Below, one piece after another: positions 17,332 through 25,221 of a DNA stretch of 33,035 nt; the stretch's first letter is position 1; every line of letters starts with the position of its first letter. The position numbers and the translations under genes were made by a program. The stretch comes from Deltaproteobacteria bacterium YD0425bin50 (GTDB lineage Bacteria > Desulfobacterota > Desulfobacteria > Desulfobacterales > YD0425bin50). The stretch is from the NCBI GenBank assembly GCA_002753105.1, contig PDZT01000015.1:1-33035 (forward strand). The letters are read 5' to 3'. The notes beneath the pieces were generated by a model. The model ran no database searches, was not told the origin of the DNA, and worked only from the letters and a program-made list of their open reading frames with translations.

Positions 17332-19056
17332 ATGGGTGTTATTAAAAAGCATAAATCAAGAATACGATGGGGCATCAAATCAAAATTGATGAGCATGTTG
17401 ACCATCTCATTATCCACTGTAGTCATTATTTTAACCTATAATCATATTTCCTCACAAAAAAAAGTGTTGGAATACGAATTAACTAAACGTCATCAATTGA
17501 TGAAGGAAAATTTGATTGAACGTGGAAAAAGCAATATTATCAGCCTTACAGAGCAAATCGAAATTGATATATCCGCGTTTAATTTTTCTCATGTTATTGA
17601 AATACTAAATCACACAGTTTTGAACTCCAAGGATATAAAAGCAGCAATATTGGTCAATTTACAACATATTGTTATTGTTCATACCCAACATCCAAAAATG
17701 ATCGACAAAGAATTATCCGACGATATTACCTTAGATGCATTAAAATTGAATAATGTACATCATATCGAATATGTTATCGATTCTGAAAATGTCATAGAAA
17801 TTCAATCCCCTATTCAGATTAGCCAAGAACCATGGGGTGTATTACGTCTCGTCTATTCCTTACAGTCCTTAGAATCAGAAAGAATACTATCCACTCAAAT
17901 GATCAATGATCAGCTCAAAAAAATGATTGTGAATACGGCATTAACATCATTAGCCTGTATGCTATTTACCTTGTTATTTTCTGTAATTTTAGCCAATAAG
18001 TTAACAACTCCGCTTATTCTTTTATCTGAATTAGCCAAAAAACTTTCTCAAAAGAATTTTCAAATAGAAGAGTGTAAACCTGTTATAACATCAAGCAATG
18101 ATGAAATTGGCGTTTTAACAGATCGTTTTTTTGAAATGAGTTATGAATTAAAAAAAACCTATAATGAATTAGCATGGTACAATAGAACATTAGAACAAAA
18201 AGTAAAAGAGAGAACAGTAGCGCTTAATCAAAAAAATGTTGAACTCAATGAAACACTTCAAAAAATTGAAAAAATTAATAACGGACTCACAGAAAATATA
18301 AAATATGCAAAAATTATTCAACAATCTCTATTACCCAATCTGACACGAATCAAATTGTTTTTACCAAACAGTTTTATGATCTGGTTGCCAAGAGATATTG
18401 TTGGCGGAGATATCTACTATATTGATTCATTTATGGATGGAATTATTATTGCGGTATTTGATTGCACGGGGCATGGAGTTTCAGGGGCGTTTATGACGAT
18501 GCTGGCCTCTACTGCTATTCGTCAAATTGTAAGAAATGAAGCATGTTATGATCCTTCTGAAGTTTTAAAAAGATTAAACCACATTATGAAAACAACGCTT
18601 CAACAAGATAAAGATTTTGTTTCCTCAGATGATGGATTGGATGCAGCCATTTGTCTTTATATGCCAAATAAAAAAAAGCTCTTCTTTTCTGGGGCAAAAT
18701 TGCCGTTAATATATTGTAATGAATCTGGTATCCAAATCATCAAAGGAGATAAACATAATATTGGTTATAAAAAATCTGATTTGAATTTTTATTTTACTTG
18801 TCATGAAATTGATCTGTCAAAACGAATGATTTTCTATTTATGTACAGACGGATATTCTGATCAGGTTGGTGGGAATAAAGGGTATATTTTTAGTAATACA
18901 CGTTTACATGAGTTGATTAGTTTGATCCAAAGTAAGCCGTTGTATTATCAAGGTGAAAAATTTCTCGAAGTTCATAAAAATTACAAGGGAAGTTTTAAAC
19001 AAACCGATGACATAACCGTTATCGCGTTTGCTCATTATGATACTATTGAATTATAG
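17332..19056 (+). CDS. SiaA-like membrane PP2C (SpoIIE) phosphatase with HAMP domain
   Basis: A 574-aa inner-membrane phosphatase. TM1 at about 20-37, a periplasmic sensor region at 38-197, TM2 at about 198-219, HAMP at 220-273, a coiled coil at 275-325, and a SpoIIE-type PP2C domain at 345-570. Metal-binding acidic residues are visible: D360 in VGGDIYY, D377 in FDCTGHGVSG, D506 in TDGYSD, and D559/D560 in QTDDITV. In the Pseudomonas SiaABCD system, SiaA of this architecture dephosphorylates SiaC while SiaB phosphorylates it. A SiaB-like gene follows here. The periplasmic part could read the binding proteins coded upstream. The ATG has no strong ribosome site, and a MITE lies 175 bases upstream, so its promoter is unclear. 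Confidence 0.88.
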   Translation: MGVIKKHKSRIRWGIKSKLMSMLTISLSTVVIILTYNHISSQKKVLEYELTKRHQLMKENLIERGKSNIISLTEQIEIDISAFNFSHVIEILNHTVLNSKDIKAAILVNLQHIVIVHTQHPKMIDKELSDDITLDALKLNNVHHIEYVIDSENVIEIQSPIQISQEPWGVLRLVYSLQSLESERILSTQMINDQLKKMIVNTALTSLACMLFTLLFSVILANKLTTPLILLSELAKKLSQKNFQIEECKPVITSSNDEIGVLTDRFFEMSYELKKTYNELAWYNRTLEQKVKERTVALNQKNVELNETLQKIEKINNGLTENIKYAKIIQQSLLPNLTRIKLFLPNSFMIWLPRDIVGGDIYYIDSFMDGIIIAVFDCTGHGVSGAFMTMLASTAIRQIVRNEACYDPSEVLKRLNHIMKTTLQQDKDFVSSDDGLDAAICLYMPNKKKLFFSGAKLPLIYCNESGIQIIKGDKHNIGYKKSDLNFYFTCHEIDLSKRMIFYLCTDGYSDQVGGNKGYIFSNTRLHELISLIQSKPLYYQGEKFLEVHKNYKGSFKQTDDITVIAFAHYDTIEL

Positions 19057-19059
19057 TAA

Positions 19060-19090
19060 ATTTTCAAATTTTCGATTTTCGATTTTCGAT
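19060..19090. repeat. Short 7-bp tandem repeats
   Basis: attttcg occurs three times in a row at 19068-19088, after a related attttca. It lies in the short gap between the SiaA-like and SiaB-like genes, similar in period to the 7-bp tract at 7974. Confidence 0.7.
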
Positions 19091-19133
19091 CTGTAAAGTT
19101 AAAAATTATTTGATATTATTCAGGAATATTATT

Positions 19134-19718
19134 ATGCTAAATGATTTATGTGTATTTCAAAAAAATCTAAAAAATAAAGGTGTATTTTTTGCTTTTAGTG
19201 GACCTTTGTCTCAACAGGTAATCATTGATATAAGCAATATTATTAAAAAACGTATCACTATGGAGCATGAATCCACTTATACCAATTTACGAGTTTTAAG
19301 TATTGTGATCGAACTCGCCCAAAACATTGCAAAGTATTCTTCAGAAACCATTTTCGATGAAACTACCCCAAACATAAAAGAAAATTTTCGTTGTGGTATT
19401 ATTTTAATTGGGAAAAAAGATAATGAATACTTTGTAGTCAGTGGTAATAATATTCAGAACCAAAAAATTGAACCTCTATCATCAAGCCTAAATAGCTTGC
19501 TTCAAATGAACAAAGAAAGTTTAAAACAATTTTATAAAGAGCAACGAAGAAAAGGACCTTCGATGGTTGGAAGATTGGGTGCTGGTTTGGGATTTATTGA
19601 AATCGCAAGAAAAGTGAATAGACCATTTGAATTCGCGTTTAATACAATTGATGAGGATACATCCTTCTTTTCGTTTACTGCAACCGTTTGCCCTGTTACA
19701 TCTGGGGCAGAAATATAG
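19134..19718 (+). CDS. SiaB-like protein kinase (DUF6272 family)
   Basis: I start at ATG 19134, with cagga 8 bases upstream; the frame opens at a TTG at 19110. The 194-aa product has a GHKL-like ATP-binding fold: VIELAQNIAKYS (58-69, with E60 and N64 as the N-box), a hydrophobic strand pair near 87-104, and the glycine motif GRLGAGLGFIEIARK (146-160). In SiaB-family kinases these positions bind ATP-Mg, and the partner is SiaC, phosphorylated on Thr. The gene follows the SiaA-like phosphatase by 77 bases, the expected order. No SiaC-like (DUF1987) gene or SiaD diguanylate cyclase lies in the window, so the substrate here is open. Confidence 0.8.
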   Translation: MLNDLCVFQKNLKNKGVFFAFSGPLSQQVIIDISNIIKKRITMEHESTYTNLRVLSIVIELAQNIAKYSSETIFDETTPNIKENFRCGIILIGKKDNEYFVVSGNNIQNQKIEPLSSSLNSLLQMNKESLKQFYKEQRRKGPSMVGRLGAGLGFIEIARKVNRPFEFAFNTIDEDTSFFSFTATVCPVTSGAEI

Positions 19719-19759
19719 TCAGTTGACATTATAGAAGTTCATGAGGAGAACCCAAAAAA

Positions 19760-21118
19760 GTGAATCCTGTCCAAGATAACTCCATATTTTCAAAAGAAGA
19801 ACAAACCTTAGATATTGGGAAAGAAATATGTTTAAATCCACCTGCTTATGAAAAAATGATTGATGAATATGGAAATTTGTACAATGAATACAAAAAGCTT
19901 TTCAAACATTTTAAAAAATTAATCAAATTAAGTGATCTGCTGCAAAATGAGCTGAAACAGGCAAGAGATTCTCAAAAACAACTCAATCTCAAACTCAAAG
20001 AATCAAATGACCAATTAACAGAATTAAATTCAAAGCTAGAATATGCAAATATCCAGTTAAGCAAACGTCAACATTTCATTGTTAAACTCATCAATGACTT
20101 ATCCAAAATCCGGTTTTCAGGCGACCGTCATGCCATCAGAAATTTTATTCAACGAATTTTTGAAAACGAAAAAAATATACTGATAGGCAATATATCTCAG
20201 CTTGTATATCTAATATCTCAACTGCTAATCAAACAAAAAGCAGATCATGAATTATCGCTTTTCCAAGAGGCTTGTCAATCGTTTGGGTTGACTCCTGAAT
20301 CATTTTCCAATCCCAAATTAATTGAAAATAAACTCCATCGAATTGTTATCAAAAACCCGGTTGAACTTCACGTAGCAGATGTGGATAAACAAGAAGTTAA
20401 ATCCAAATTTTTTGGAAAAATTTTTTCAAAAGATATTTATCTCAATGATGCCTATTTAAAGTACAAAGAAACTCAAAAAAAATATCAGGCAAATGAAGCC
20501 GCTGAAGTACTTTGGCAGTATGATCCGTTTAGTTTATTTTATGCTTTAATGGCAATTCAGGAAATTATTCAGGAAGTAAATAAGCGCTTTCAAACATACG
20601 ACAATATCCGTTTTTTTAATGAGGTTCTCTTTTCTGAAGCCGTTGTTCAAGCTAAAGAACAGGCTATTTATGAAAAAAAATGTCAAAGCGATTTTAATTT
20701 TGATTTCGAGTTTAACCCAGTTCTTACGACTCAGGAAGATGCCTTGATCTATATGTTTAGGGATATATTTTACAATTCAATTGATGCGAAAGCGAGCATG
20801 ATAAAACTTGTCTGCAAACGGCCTACTCTTGAAATAGATATGCCCTATTTGCACATGTTTAATTTTGATATTTATCCTTCATTATACATATGTGTTGAAG
20901 ATAATGGTAGTGGGATTTCACCTGATAAAGCGAAGCAACTGAATGATTATCTGAATGGCTCCGAATATGAAGAGCATGTGTTATCCACAAAAGAAAAGGG
21001 TGGACTTGGTACAAAAAATCTTCGTGAATTTTTGCGGTTACATAGAGGAAAATGTCATTATGAAAGCGTACCGCAAAATACAAAAATTCATATTTTCTTC
21101 GAAAGGTTAGAAATTTGA
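19760..21118 (+). CDS. Coiled-coil protein with C-terminal GHKL ATPase domain
   Basis: A 452-aa soluble protein starting at GTG 19760 after gaggag. Residues about 40-120 form a long coiled coil. A helical region of unknown fold fills 120-320. The end is a GHKL ATPase: YMFRDIFYNSIDAKAS (331-346, N339), DNGSGIS (381-387) and KGGLGTKNL (413-421). There is no recognisable HisKA phosphoacceptor (no H-E/D-x-x-x-P box), so it is not a standard histidine kinase. It follows the SiaB-like gene by 41 bases and precedes a histidine kinase by 59. It may be a kinase or switch partner in the same pathway. Middle-domain function is unknown to me. Confidence 0.7.
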   Translation: MNPVQDNSIFSKEEQTLDIGKEICLNPPAYEKMIDEYGNLYNEYKKLFKHFKKLIKLSDLLQNELKQARDSQKQLNLKLKESNDQLTELNSKLEYANIQLSKRQHFIVKLINDLSKIRFSGDRHAIRNFIQRIFENEKNILIGNISQLVYLISQLLIKQKADHELSLFQEACQSFGLTPESFSNPKLIENKLHRIVIKNPVELHVADVDKQEVKSKFFGKIFSKDIYLNDAYLKYKETQKKYQANEAAEVLWQYDPFSLFYALMAIQEIIQEVNKRFQTYDNIRFFNEVLFSEAVVQAKEQAIYEKKCQSDFNFDFEFNPVLTTQEDALIYMFRDIFYNSIDAKASMIKLVCKRPTLEIDMPYLHMFNFDIYPSLYICVEDNGSGISPDKAKQLNDYLNGSEYEEHVLSTKEKGGLGTKNLREFLRLHRGKCHYESVPQNTKIHIFFERLEI

Positions 21119-21177
21119 AGCAGATGAATAGCATCTGCACCCAAATGATATTTACCATTTAATCAAGAAGTATTCGA

Positions 21178-22911
21178 ATGAAAAATTATTTTCAATTTTT
21201 AAAAGATATCTATTTTTTCAGTTCATTAACAGATGAAGAAATTAAAAAAATATTCAATTCCTGTTATGAAGAAAAATACAATACATCAGAAGTTATATTC
21301 AATGAGGGGTCTTTGGGGACAAAATTTTTCATTGTTTTAGATGGCGAACTCGAAGTATGGAAAAATTATAAAACAACAGGCGAGCAGTTATTAAGAACAT
21401 TGCAAGTAGGTGAAACATTTGGAGAAATTGCCCTAATTGATAAACTCCCACGAAGTGCAACCGTTGTTGCCAAAACTACGACTATACTTCTTTCGATCAA
21501 TCGAGATGACTTTAACAAACTGATTTCAGAAAACAATTCAATATTTCTTTCAATAATGCAGGCACTTTCCAAAAGTATTCGCAGAAGTACTGGTGATTTG
21601 GTTGAGGAACTCAAAAAAAAGAATGATTATTTGAATGAACTGATCAAACAGCTTTTGTTTGAAATTGAACATCGAAAAAAAATAGAAGCTGCTTTACGAG
21701 TATCCGAAGAAAAATACCGAAACATTTTTGAGAACGCGATAGAAGGGATTTTTCAAATTTCTATTGACGGACAATTTATTCATGTGAATAGGTCTATGGC
21801 AACCATGTTGGGTTATGACTCTACAGAGGCGCTTGTTGCGAGTCAGATCAATATGTTCACACACTGTTTTACCAGTTTCGAAACAAGTCAACTTTTTTGT
21901 GAAATACTTCAAACCATTGGTCAGGTTGTTGATTTTGAAACTCAAGGACTTCGCAAGGATGGTAGTATGTTTTACGCATCACTTTCTGCACGTAGTCAAA
22001 AAGATATGAACGGTAACATTCTTTTTTATGAAGGCGCTTTTGTTGATATAACGCTTCGTAAGCAAAAAGAAATTGCAGAAAGAGAGCGTGAGCATGCAGA
22101 GGAAGAGAATCTGTACCTCATAGAACTACAACGTAAAAAAACAGAATTTTTTTCAATCATTTCTCATGAACTCAGAACCCCACTTACATCAATTCTCGGT
22201 TTTGCAAGACTTATTCATAAAGATTTTTATGAACGCTTCATGCCAATACTTACCCAAACTCCTAAATTGACAGGGAAAGCCAATAAAATCGTACAGAATC
22301 TGGAAATCATTGTCCAAGAAGGAATTCGGCTGACTCGTCTGATCAATGATTTACTGGATTATACAAAAATAGAAGCAGGAAAAATTGAATTTTGTGATTC
22401 AGTTTTTCGTGTTGCAGAAGTACTTGAACAGGCAGTTGAACTGATTCGTGGTGAATTTTCATTAAAACCAAACGTTGATTTGCTGGTGTCAATTAAATCT
22501 CCAGATTTAAAGGTTAATGCAGACCCGGACAGGTTAATTCAAGTCCTGATCAATTTGTTAAACAATGCTGCAAAATTTACAGAACAAGGGTGTGTAGAAG
22601 TCACTCTGGAAAATGACGTTACAGGTCATTATGTTCGTATTAGCGTTAAGGATACAGGCTCTGGAATACCTGAGGAGCATATAAATAAAATTTTTGATAC
22701 ATTTCATCAGGTACTCAAAAGAAACAGCGTTTCAGAAATCAGAAAAATCACTGGTAAACAGCAGGGAACTGGTTTAGGTCTTTTTATCTGTAAACAAATT
22801 ATTGATCATTATCATGGAGAAATTTGGGTTGAATCTGTATTTGGCAAAGGGAGTACCTTTATTTTTATTCTGCCCAAGTATATTGATTTTCAAGAACATA
22901 TAGTAGAGTAA
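21178..22911 (+). CDS. Histidine kinase with cNMP-binding and PAS domains
   Basis: A 577-aa cytosolic kinase with no membrane segment. A cyclic-nucleotide-binding domain covers 1-135, with the phosphate-binding cassette FGEIALIDKLPRSATVVA (81-98; E83, R92 intact). A PAS/PAC pair lies at about 175-295 (YRNIFENAIEGIFQIS). HisKA follows with FFSIISHELRTPLTS (H330), then HATPase: NLLNNAAKFTE (459-469), DTGSGIPEE (492-500), GTGLGLFICKQ (530-540). No receiver domain is attached and no response regulator lies beside it. The intact cassette suggests cAMP or cGMP can bind. It is 10 bases from the next gene, so the two are probably cotranslated. Confidence 0.92.
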   Translation: MKNYFQFLKDIYFFSSLTDEEIKKIFNSCYEEKYNTSEVIFNEGSLGTKFFIVLDGELEVWKNYKTTGEQLLRTLQVGETFGEIALIDKLPRSATVVAKTTTILLSINRDDFNKLISENNSIFLSIMQALSKSIRRSTGDLVEELKKKNDYLNELIKQLLFEIEHRKKIEAALRVSEEKYRNIFENAIEGIFQISIDGQFIHVNRSMATMLGYDSTEALVASQINMFTHCFTSFETSQLFCEILQTIGQVVDFETQGLRKDGSMFYASLSARSQKDMNGNILFYEGAFVDITLRKQKEIAEREREHAEEENLYLIELQRKKTEFFSIISHELRTPLTSILGFARLIHKDFYERFMPILTQTPKLTGKANKIVQNLEIIVQEGIRLTRLINDLLDYTKIEAGKIEFCDSVFRVAEVLEQAVELIRGEFSLKPNVDLLVSIKSPDLKVNADPDRLIQVLINLLNNAAKFTEQGCVEVTLENDVTGHYVRISVKDTGSGIPEEHINKIFDTFHQVLKRNSVSEIRKITGKQQGTGLGLFICKQIIDHYHGEIWVESVFGKGSTFIFILPKYIDFQEHIVE

Positions 22912-22921
22912 AGACTAAACA

Positions 22922-23704
22922 ATGATGTGGGTCGCTGGATGTGATGTTGGATCATTAACCGCAAAAGCCGTTATTTTAGAAGATAAGAAAATTATTGCAG
23001 GTGAATGGATTCGTGTGGCATCTAACCCAGTAATATCTGCTCAGAAGGTGATTCAACAAGCATTATCCAAAGCAAGGCTATCTATGGATAGCATCGTCTG
23101 TTGTTGTACAACAGGCTATGGACGAACAGAAATTCCTTTTGCATCCTTGAATATGAGTGAAATTTCCTGTCATGGTATGGGGGCTTTTTTTCTTGATAAA
23201 CAGATACGCACAGTGATTGATATGGGGGGGCAGGATTGTAAAGTGATTGCTTTGGATGATCATGGTTATGTTTCACAGTTTTCGATGAACGATAAATGTG
23301 CCGCAGGAACAGGCAGGAGTCTTGAGATGTTGTCAGATTCTTTAGGTATTGAGTTTGAACAGTTAGGAGAAATTTCCTTAAAGTCAAGACATCCGGTCCC
23401 ATTAACAAATAAATGTACTATCTATATGGAACTTGAGGTAATGTCTTATGTATATGAAAAGAAAAAATTAAAAGACATTGCAGCAGGTATTACTTTGGCA
23501 TTAGCCAGACGTGTTGCCCAGCTTGCGTCATCGATACCTTTAAACACTCAAATTGCTTTTACCGGCGGTGTATCCAAAAACACCGCTGTGGTTAAACATC
23601 TTGAAAGTTTGCTTGATATTTCATTTACCAAACTCCCGTTTGATCCTCAACTTATTGGTGCGTTAGGTGCAGCGGTTTTTGCGTTGGCTAATACACAAGG
23701 ATAA
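22922..23704 (+). CDS. CoA-substrate-specific enzyme activase (BcrAD/BadFG/HgdC type)
   Basis: A 260-aa ASKHA-fold ATPase that holds a [4Fe-4S] cluster between two subunits and pumps electrons into 2-hydroxyacyl-CoA dehydratases or benzoyl-CoA reductases. Visible features: GCDVGSLTAKAVIL (6-19, phosphate 1), TVIDMGGQDCKVI (97-109), DKCAAGTGRSLEM (124-136) with C126, NKCTIYMELE with C165 and FTGGVSKNT near the end. C126 and C165 are the expected cluster ligands. Length fits the family. It follows the histidine kinase by 10 bases and no dehydratase subunit lies nearby, an odd setting for a metabolic activase. ATG 22922 or 22925 may be used; the ribosome site is poor. Confidence 0.88.
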   Translation: MMWVAGCDVGSLTAKAVILEDKKIIAGEWIRVASNPVISAQKVIQQALSKARLSMDSIVCCCTTGYGRTEIPFASLNMSEISCHGMGAFFLDKQIRTVIDMGGQDCKVIALDDHGYVSQFSMNDKCAAGTGRSLEMLSDSLGIEFEQLGEISLKSRHPVPLTNKCTIYMELEVMSYVYEKKKLKDIAAGITLALARRVAQLASSIPLNTQIAFTGGVSKNTAVVKHLESLLDISFTKLPFDPQLIGALGAAVFALANTQG

Positions 23705-23785
23705 TCTAAATTGTTTAATTTTTTGTGTTGTCTCTGCTGATGAGACTTTAGAGTAGCTAAGGTGAACTGGGATTTTTGTTTTGAA

Positions 23786-23811
23786 TTGGGCAACCACAAT
23801 GGGTTGCCCAA
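23786..23811. terminator. 10-bp perfect hairpin between convergent genes
   Basis: ttgggcaacc (23786-23795) pairs exactly with ggttgcccaa (23802-23811), with a 6-base loop. It lies between the activase gene and the convergent repeat-protein gene. It lacks a good U-tract in either direction, so ending transcription is likely from place, not from form. Confidence 0.45.
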
Positions 23812-23844
23812 AAGGGTGACTGGAAGGGTAATATTACGAGTTAA

Positions 23845-25005
23845 TTATCCATTATCTGTCTCGTTTTCTTCATCCTCAGTATCTTCAGTATCAGTTACAT
23901 CAGTTGCATCATCTGTAGTCGTGTCGGTTGTATCAGTTTCAACATCAGTTGCATCATCTGTTGTGGTGTCAGTTGTATCAGTTTCAACCTCAGTTGCATC
24001 GTCTGTAGTCGTGTCGGTTGTATCGGTTTCAACATCAGTTGCATCGTCTGTTGTGGTGTCAGTTGTATCAGTTTCGACATCAGTTGCATCGTCTGTTGAG
24101 GTGTCAGTTGTATCGGTTTCAACATTAGTTGCATCGTCTGTTGTGGTATCGGTTGTATCAGTTTCAACATCAGTTGCATCGTCTGTTGTCGTGTCGGTTG
24201 TATCGGTTTCAACGTCAGTTGCATCATCTGTTGTTGTGTCGGTTGTATCGGTTTCAACGTCAGTTGCATCATCTGTTGTGGTGTCGGTTGTATCGGTTTC
24301 AACATCAGTTGCATCACTATCATCTGTATCGTCGTCTGCATCATCATCCACATCATTGGTTACATCATCATCATCTGCGTCATCTTCAACGTCATCACCC
24401 TCATTTTCAGGATTGTCATATTCACCATCACAGTTCGCATCTTCTTGTCCACATCGATCTTTAAATTTAATTTTTGCAACGCTAACTAGTCCTGCAAATC
24501 CATTATACCAATCTTCTAAATTGAGAGGATTCCCTCCTTTTTCAGTTAAAATCATAGACAACTGATATATTCCCTGTGGAAGGACGTCTGTACCTAAATC
24601 AATATCAACTAAATTTCTGAGTTGATCAGGGATTTCAGTAGCAGCAGCAAGTGGATTTGAAACGATTTGACCATTTGGCATACGAACAACTAAATGCGCA
24701 TCTGCTTCGCCATTCCAAAATGCAGCGAGTGATCTTGGGAACACAAGTCGAACTGTTAACCGATTGCCCGGATACAAAATTGGCCGATTGAATCGAATGA
24801 GCCCGCCTCTTATGTTCAAGGTTTTAAAAACATTTAGTGTCCCGCCTTGGTTGTTGTTTACTGTTTCTTCGGAATGTTGGTTATTCTCAGTATTTTGTGT
24901 TGGATTTTCTGGACGGTTTGGACGATCATTACCTGCCATCGCAATTGAAGATAAAAAAGCAACCATAATAACGAGAATACAGCTTGTCTTAATCATTTTT
25001 TGCAT
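23845..25005 (-). CDS. Secreted protein with Asp/Thr-rich 15-residue tandem repeats
   Basis: A 386-aa exported protein starting at an ATG with a perfect aggagg ribosome site 5 bases away. The signal peptide is about residues 1-24 (CILVIMVAFLSSIAMAG). Residues 55-182 look like a beta-sandwich (NVFKTLNIRGGLIRF, YPGNRLTVRLVFP, DAHLVVRMPNGQIVSN, GFAGLVSVAKIKF). A short Cys-containing linker with Asp clusters (CGQEDANCDGEYDNPE, 185-200) may bind calcium. Residues 231-365 are nine units of DATDVETDTTDTTTD, then an acidic end. No anchor is seen, so it is secreted or periplasmic. The plus-strand frame over the repeats (23762-24565) is its mirror. I do not recognise the family; an acidic surface or mineral-binding role is only a guess. 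Confidence 0.8.
   Translation of the reverse strand: MQKMIKTSCILVIMVAFLSSIAMAGNDRPNRPENPTQNTENNQHSEETVNNNQGGTLNVFKTLNIRGGLIRFNRPILYPGNRLTVRLVFPRSLAAFWNGEADAHLVVRMPNGQIVSNPLAAATEIPDQLRNLVDIDLGTDVLPQGIYQLSMILTEKGGNPLNLEDWYNGFAGLVSVAKIKFKDRCGQEDANCDGEYDNPENEGDDVEDDADDDDVTNDVDDDADDDTDDSDATDVETDTTDTTTDDATDVETDTTDTTTDDATDVETDTTDTTTDDATDVETDTTDTTTDDATNVETDTTDTSTDDATDVETDTTDTTTDDATDVETDTTDTTTDDATEVETDTTDTTTDDATDVETDTTDTTTDDATDVTDTEDTEDEENETDNG
23911..24315 (-). repeat. Nine 45-bp in-frame tandem repeats
   Basis: Exactly nine 45-bp units (405 bp) code DATDVETDTTDTTTD with a few changes (DATN, DATE, TSTD). Unit length is a multiple of three, so unit gain or loss keeps the frame. Silent third-base differences between units (gtcgtg/gtggtg, atc/gtc) show they are not all recent copies. 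Confidence 0.9.
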
Positions 25006-25151
25006 AACGCCTCCTAAAATAAAAAAATATAAAAAAAAGTTGAATGAGTCTTAAACAATTTAAAAGCTTGTAGTTAAAATTGTTTAGGATTCTAGAAAAA
25101 TTACTAAAAAAATCTAATGCGGAATTGCCTACATTTTTTTAAGATAAGCAA

Positions 25152-25184
25152 AATTTATACCATATTTCTATCATGGTATAAATT
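25152..25184. promoter_or_regulatory. 11-bp inverted repeat upstream of the repeat protein
   Basis: aatttatacca (25152-25162) pairs exactly with tggtataaatt (25174-25184) across 11 bases. It lies between two minus-strand genes. It could end the selA operon or bind a regulator of the 25005 gene; no U-tract is seen. Confidence 0.4.
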
Positions 25185-25221
25185 GAAATTAATGAGACAT
25201 CAAAGACAATAAGGTTTACAT

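Noticed and set aside
19110-19133. TTG start of the SiaB-like gene
   Set aside because: ATG 19134 lies 8 bases after cagga and gives the usual N-terminus.
23911-24315. CRISPR array
   Set aside because: The 45-bp units are contiguous with no unique spacers and are in-frame coding repeats.
23762-24565. 267-codon plus-strand Ser/Val-rich frame
   Set aside because: It is the mirror of the 45-bp repeats; the minus-strand frame has a signal peptide and a perfect ribosome site.
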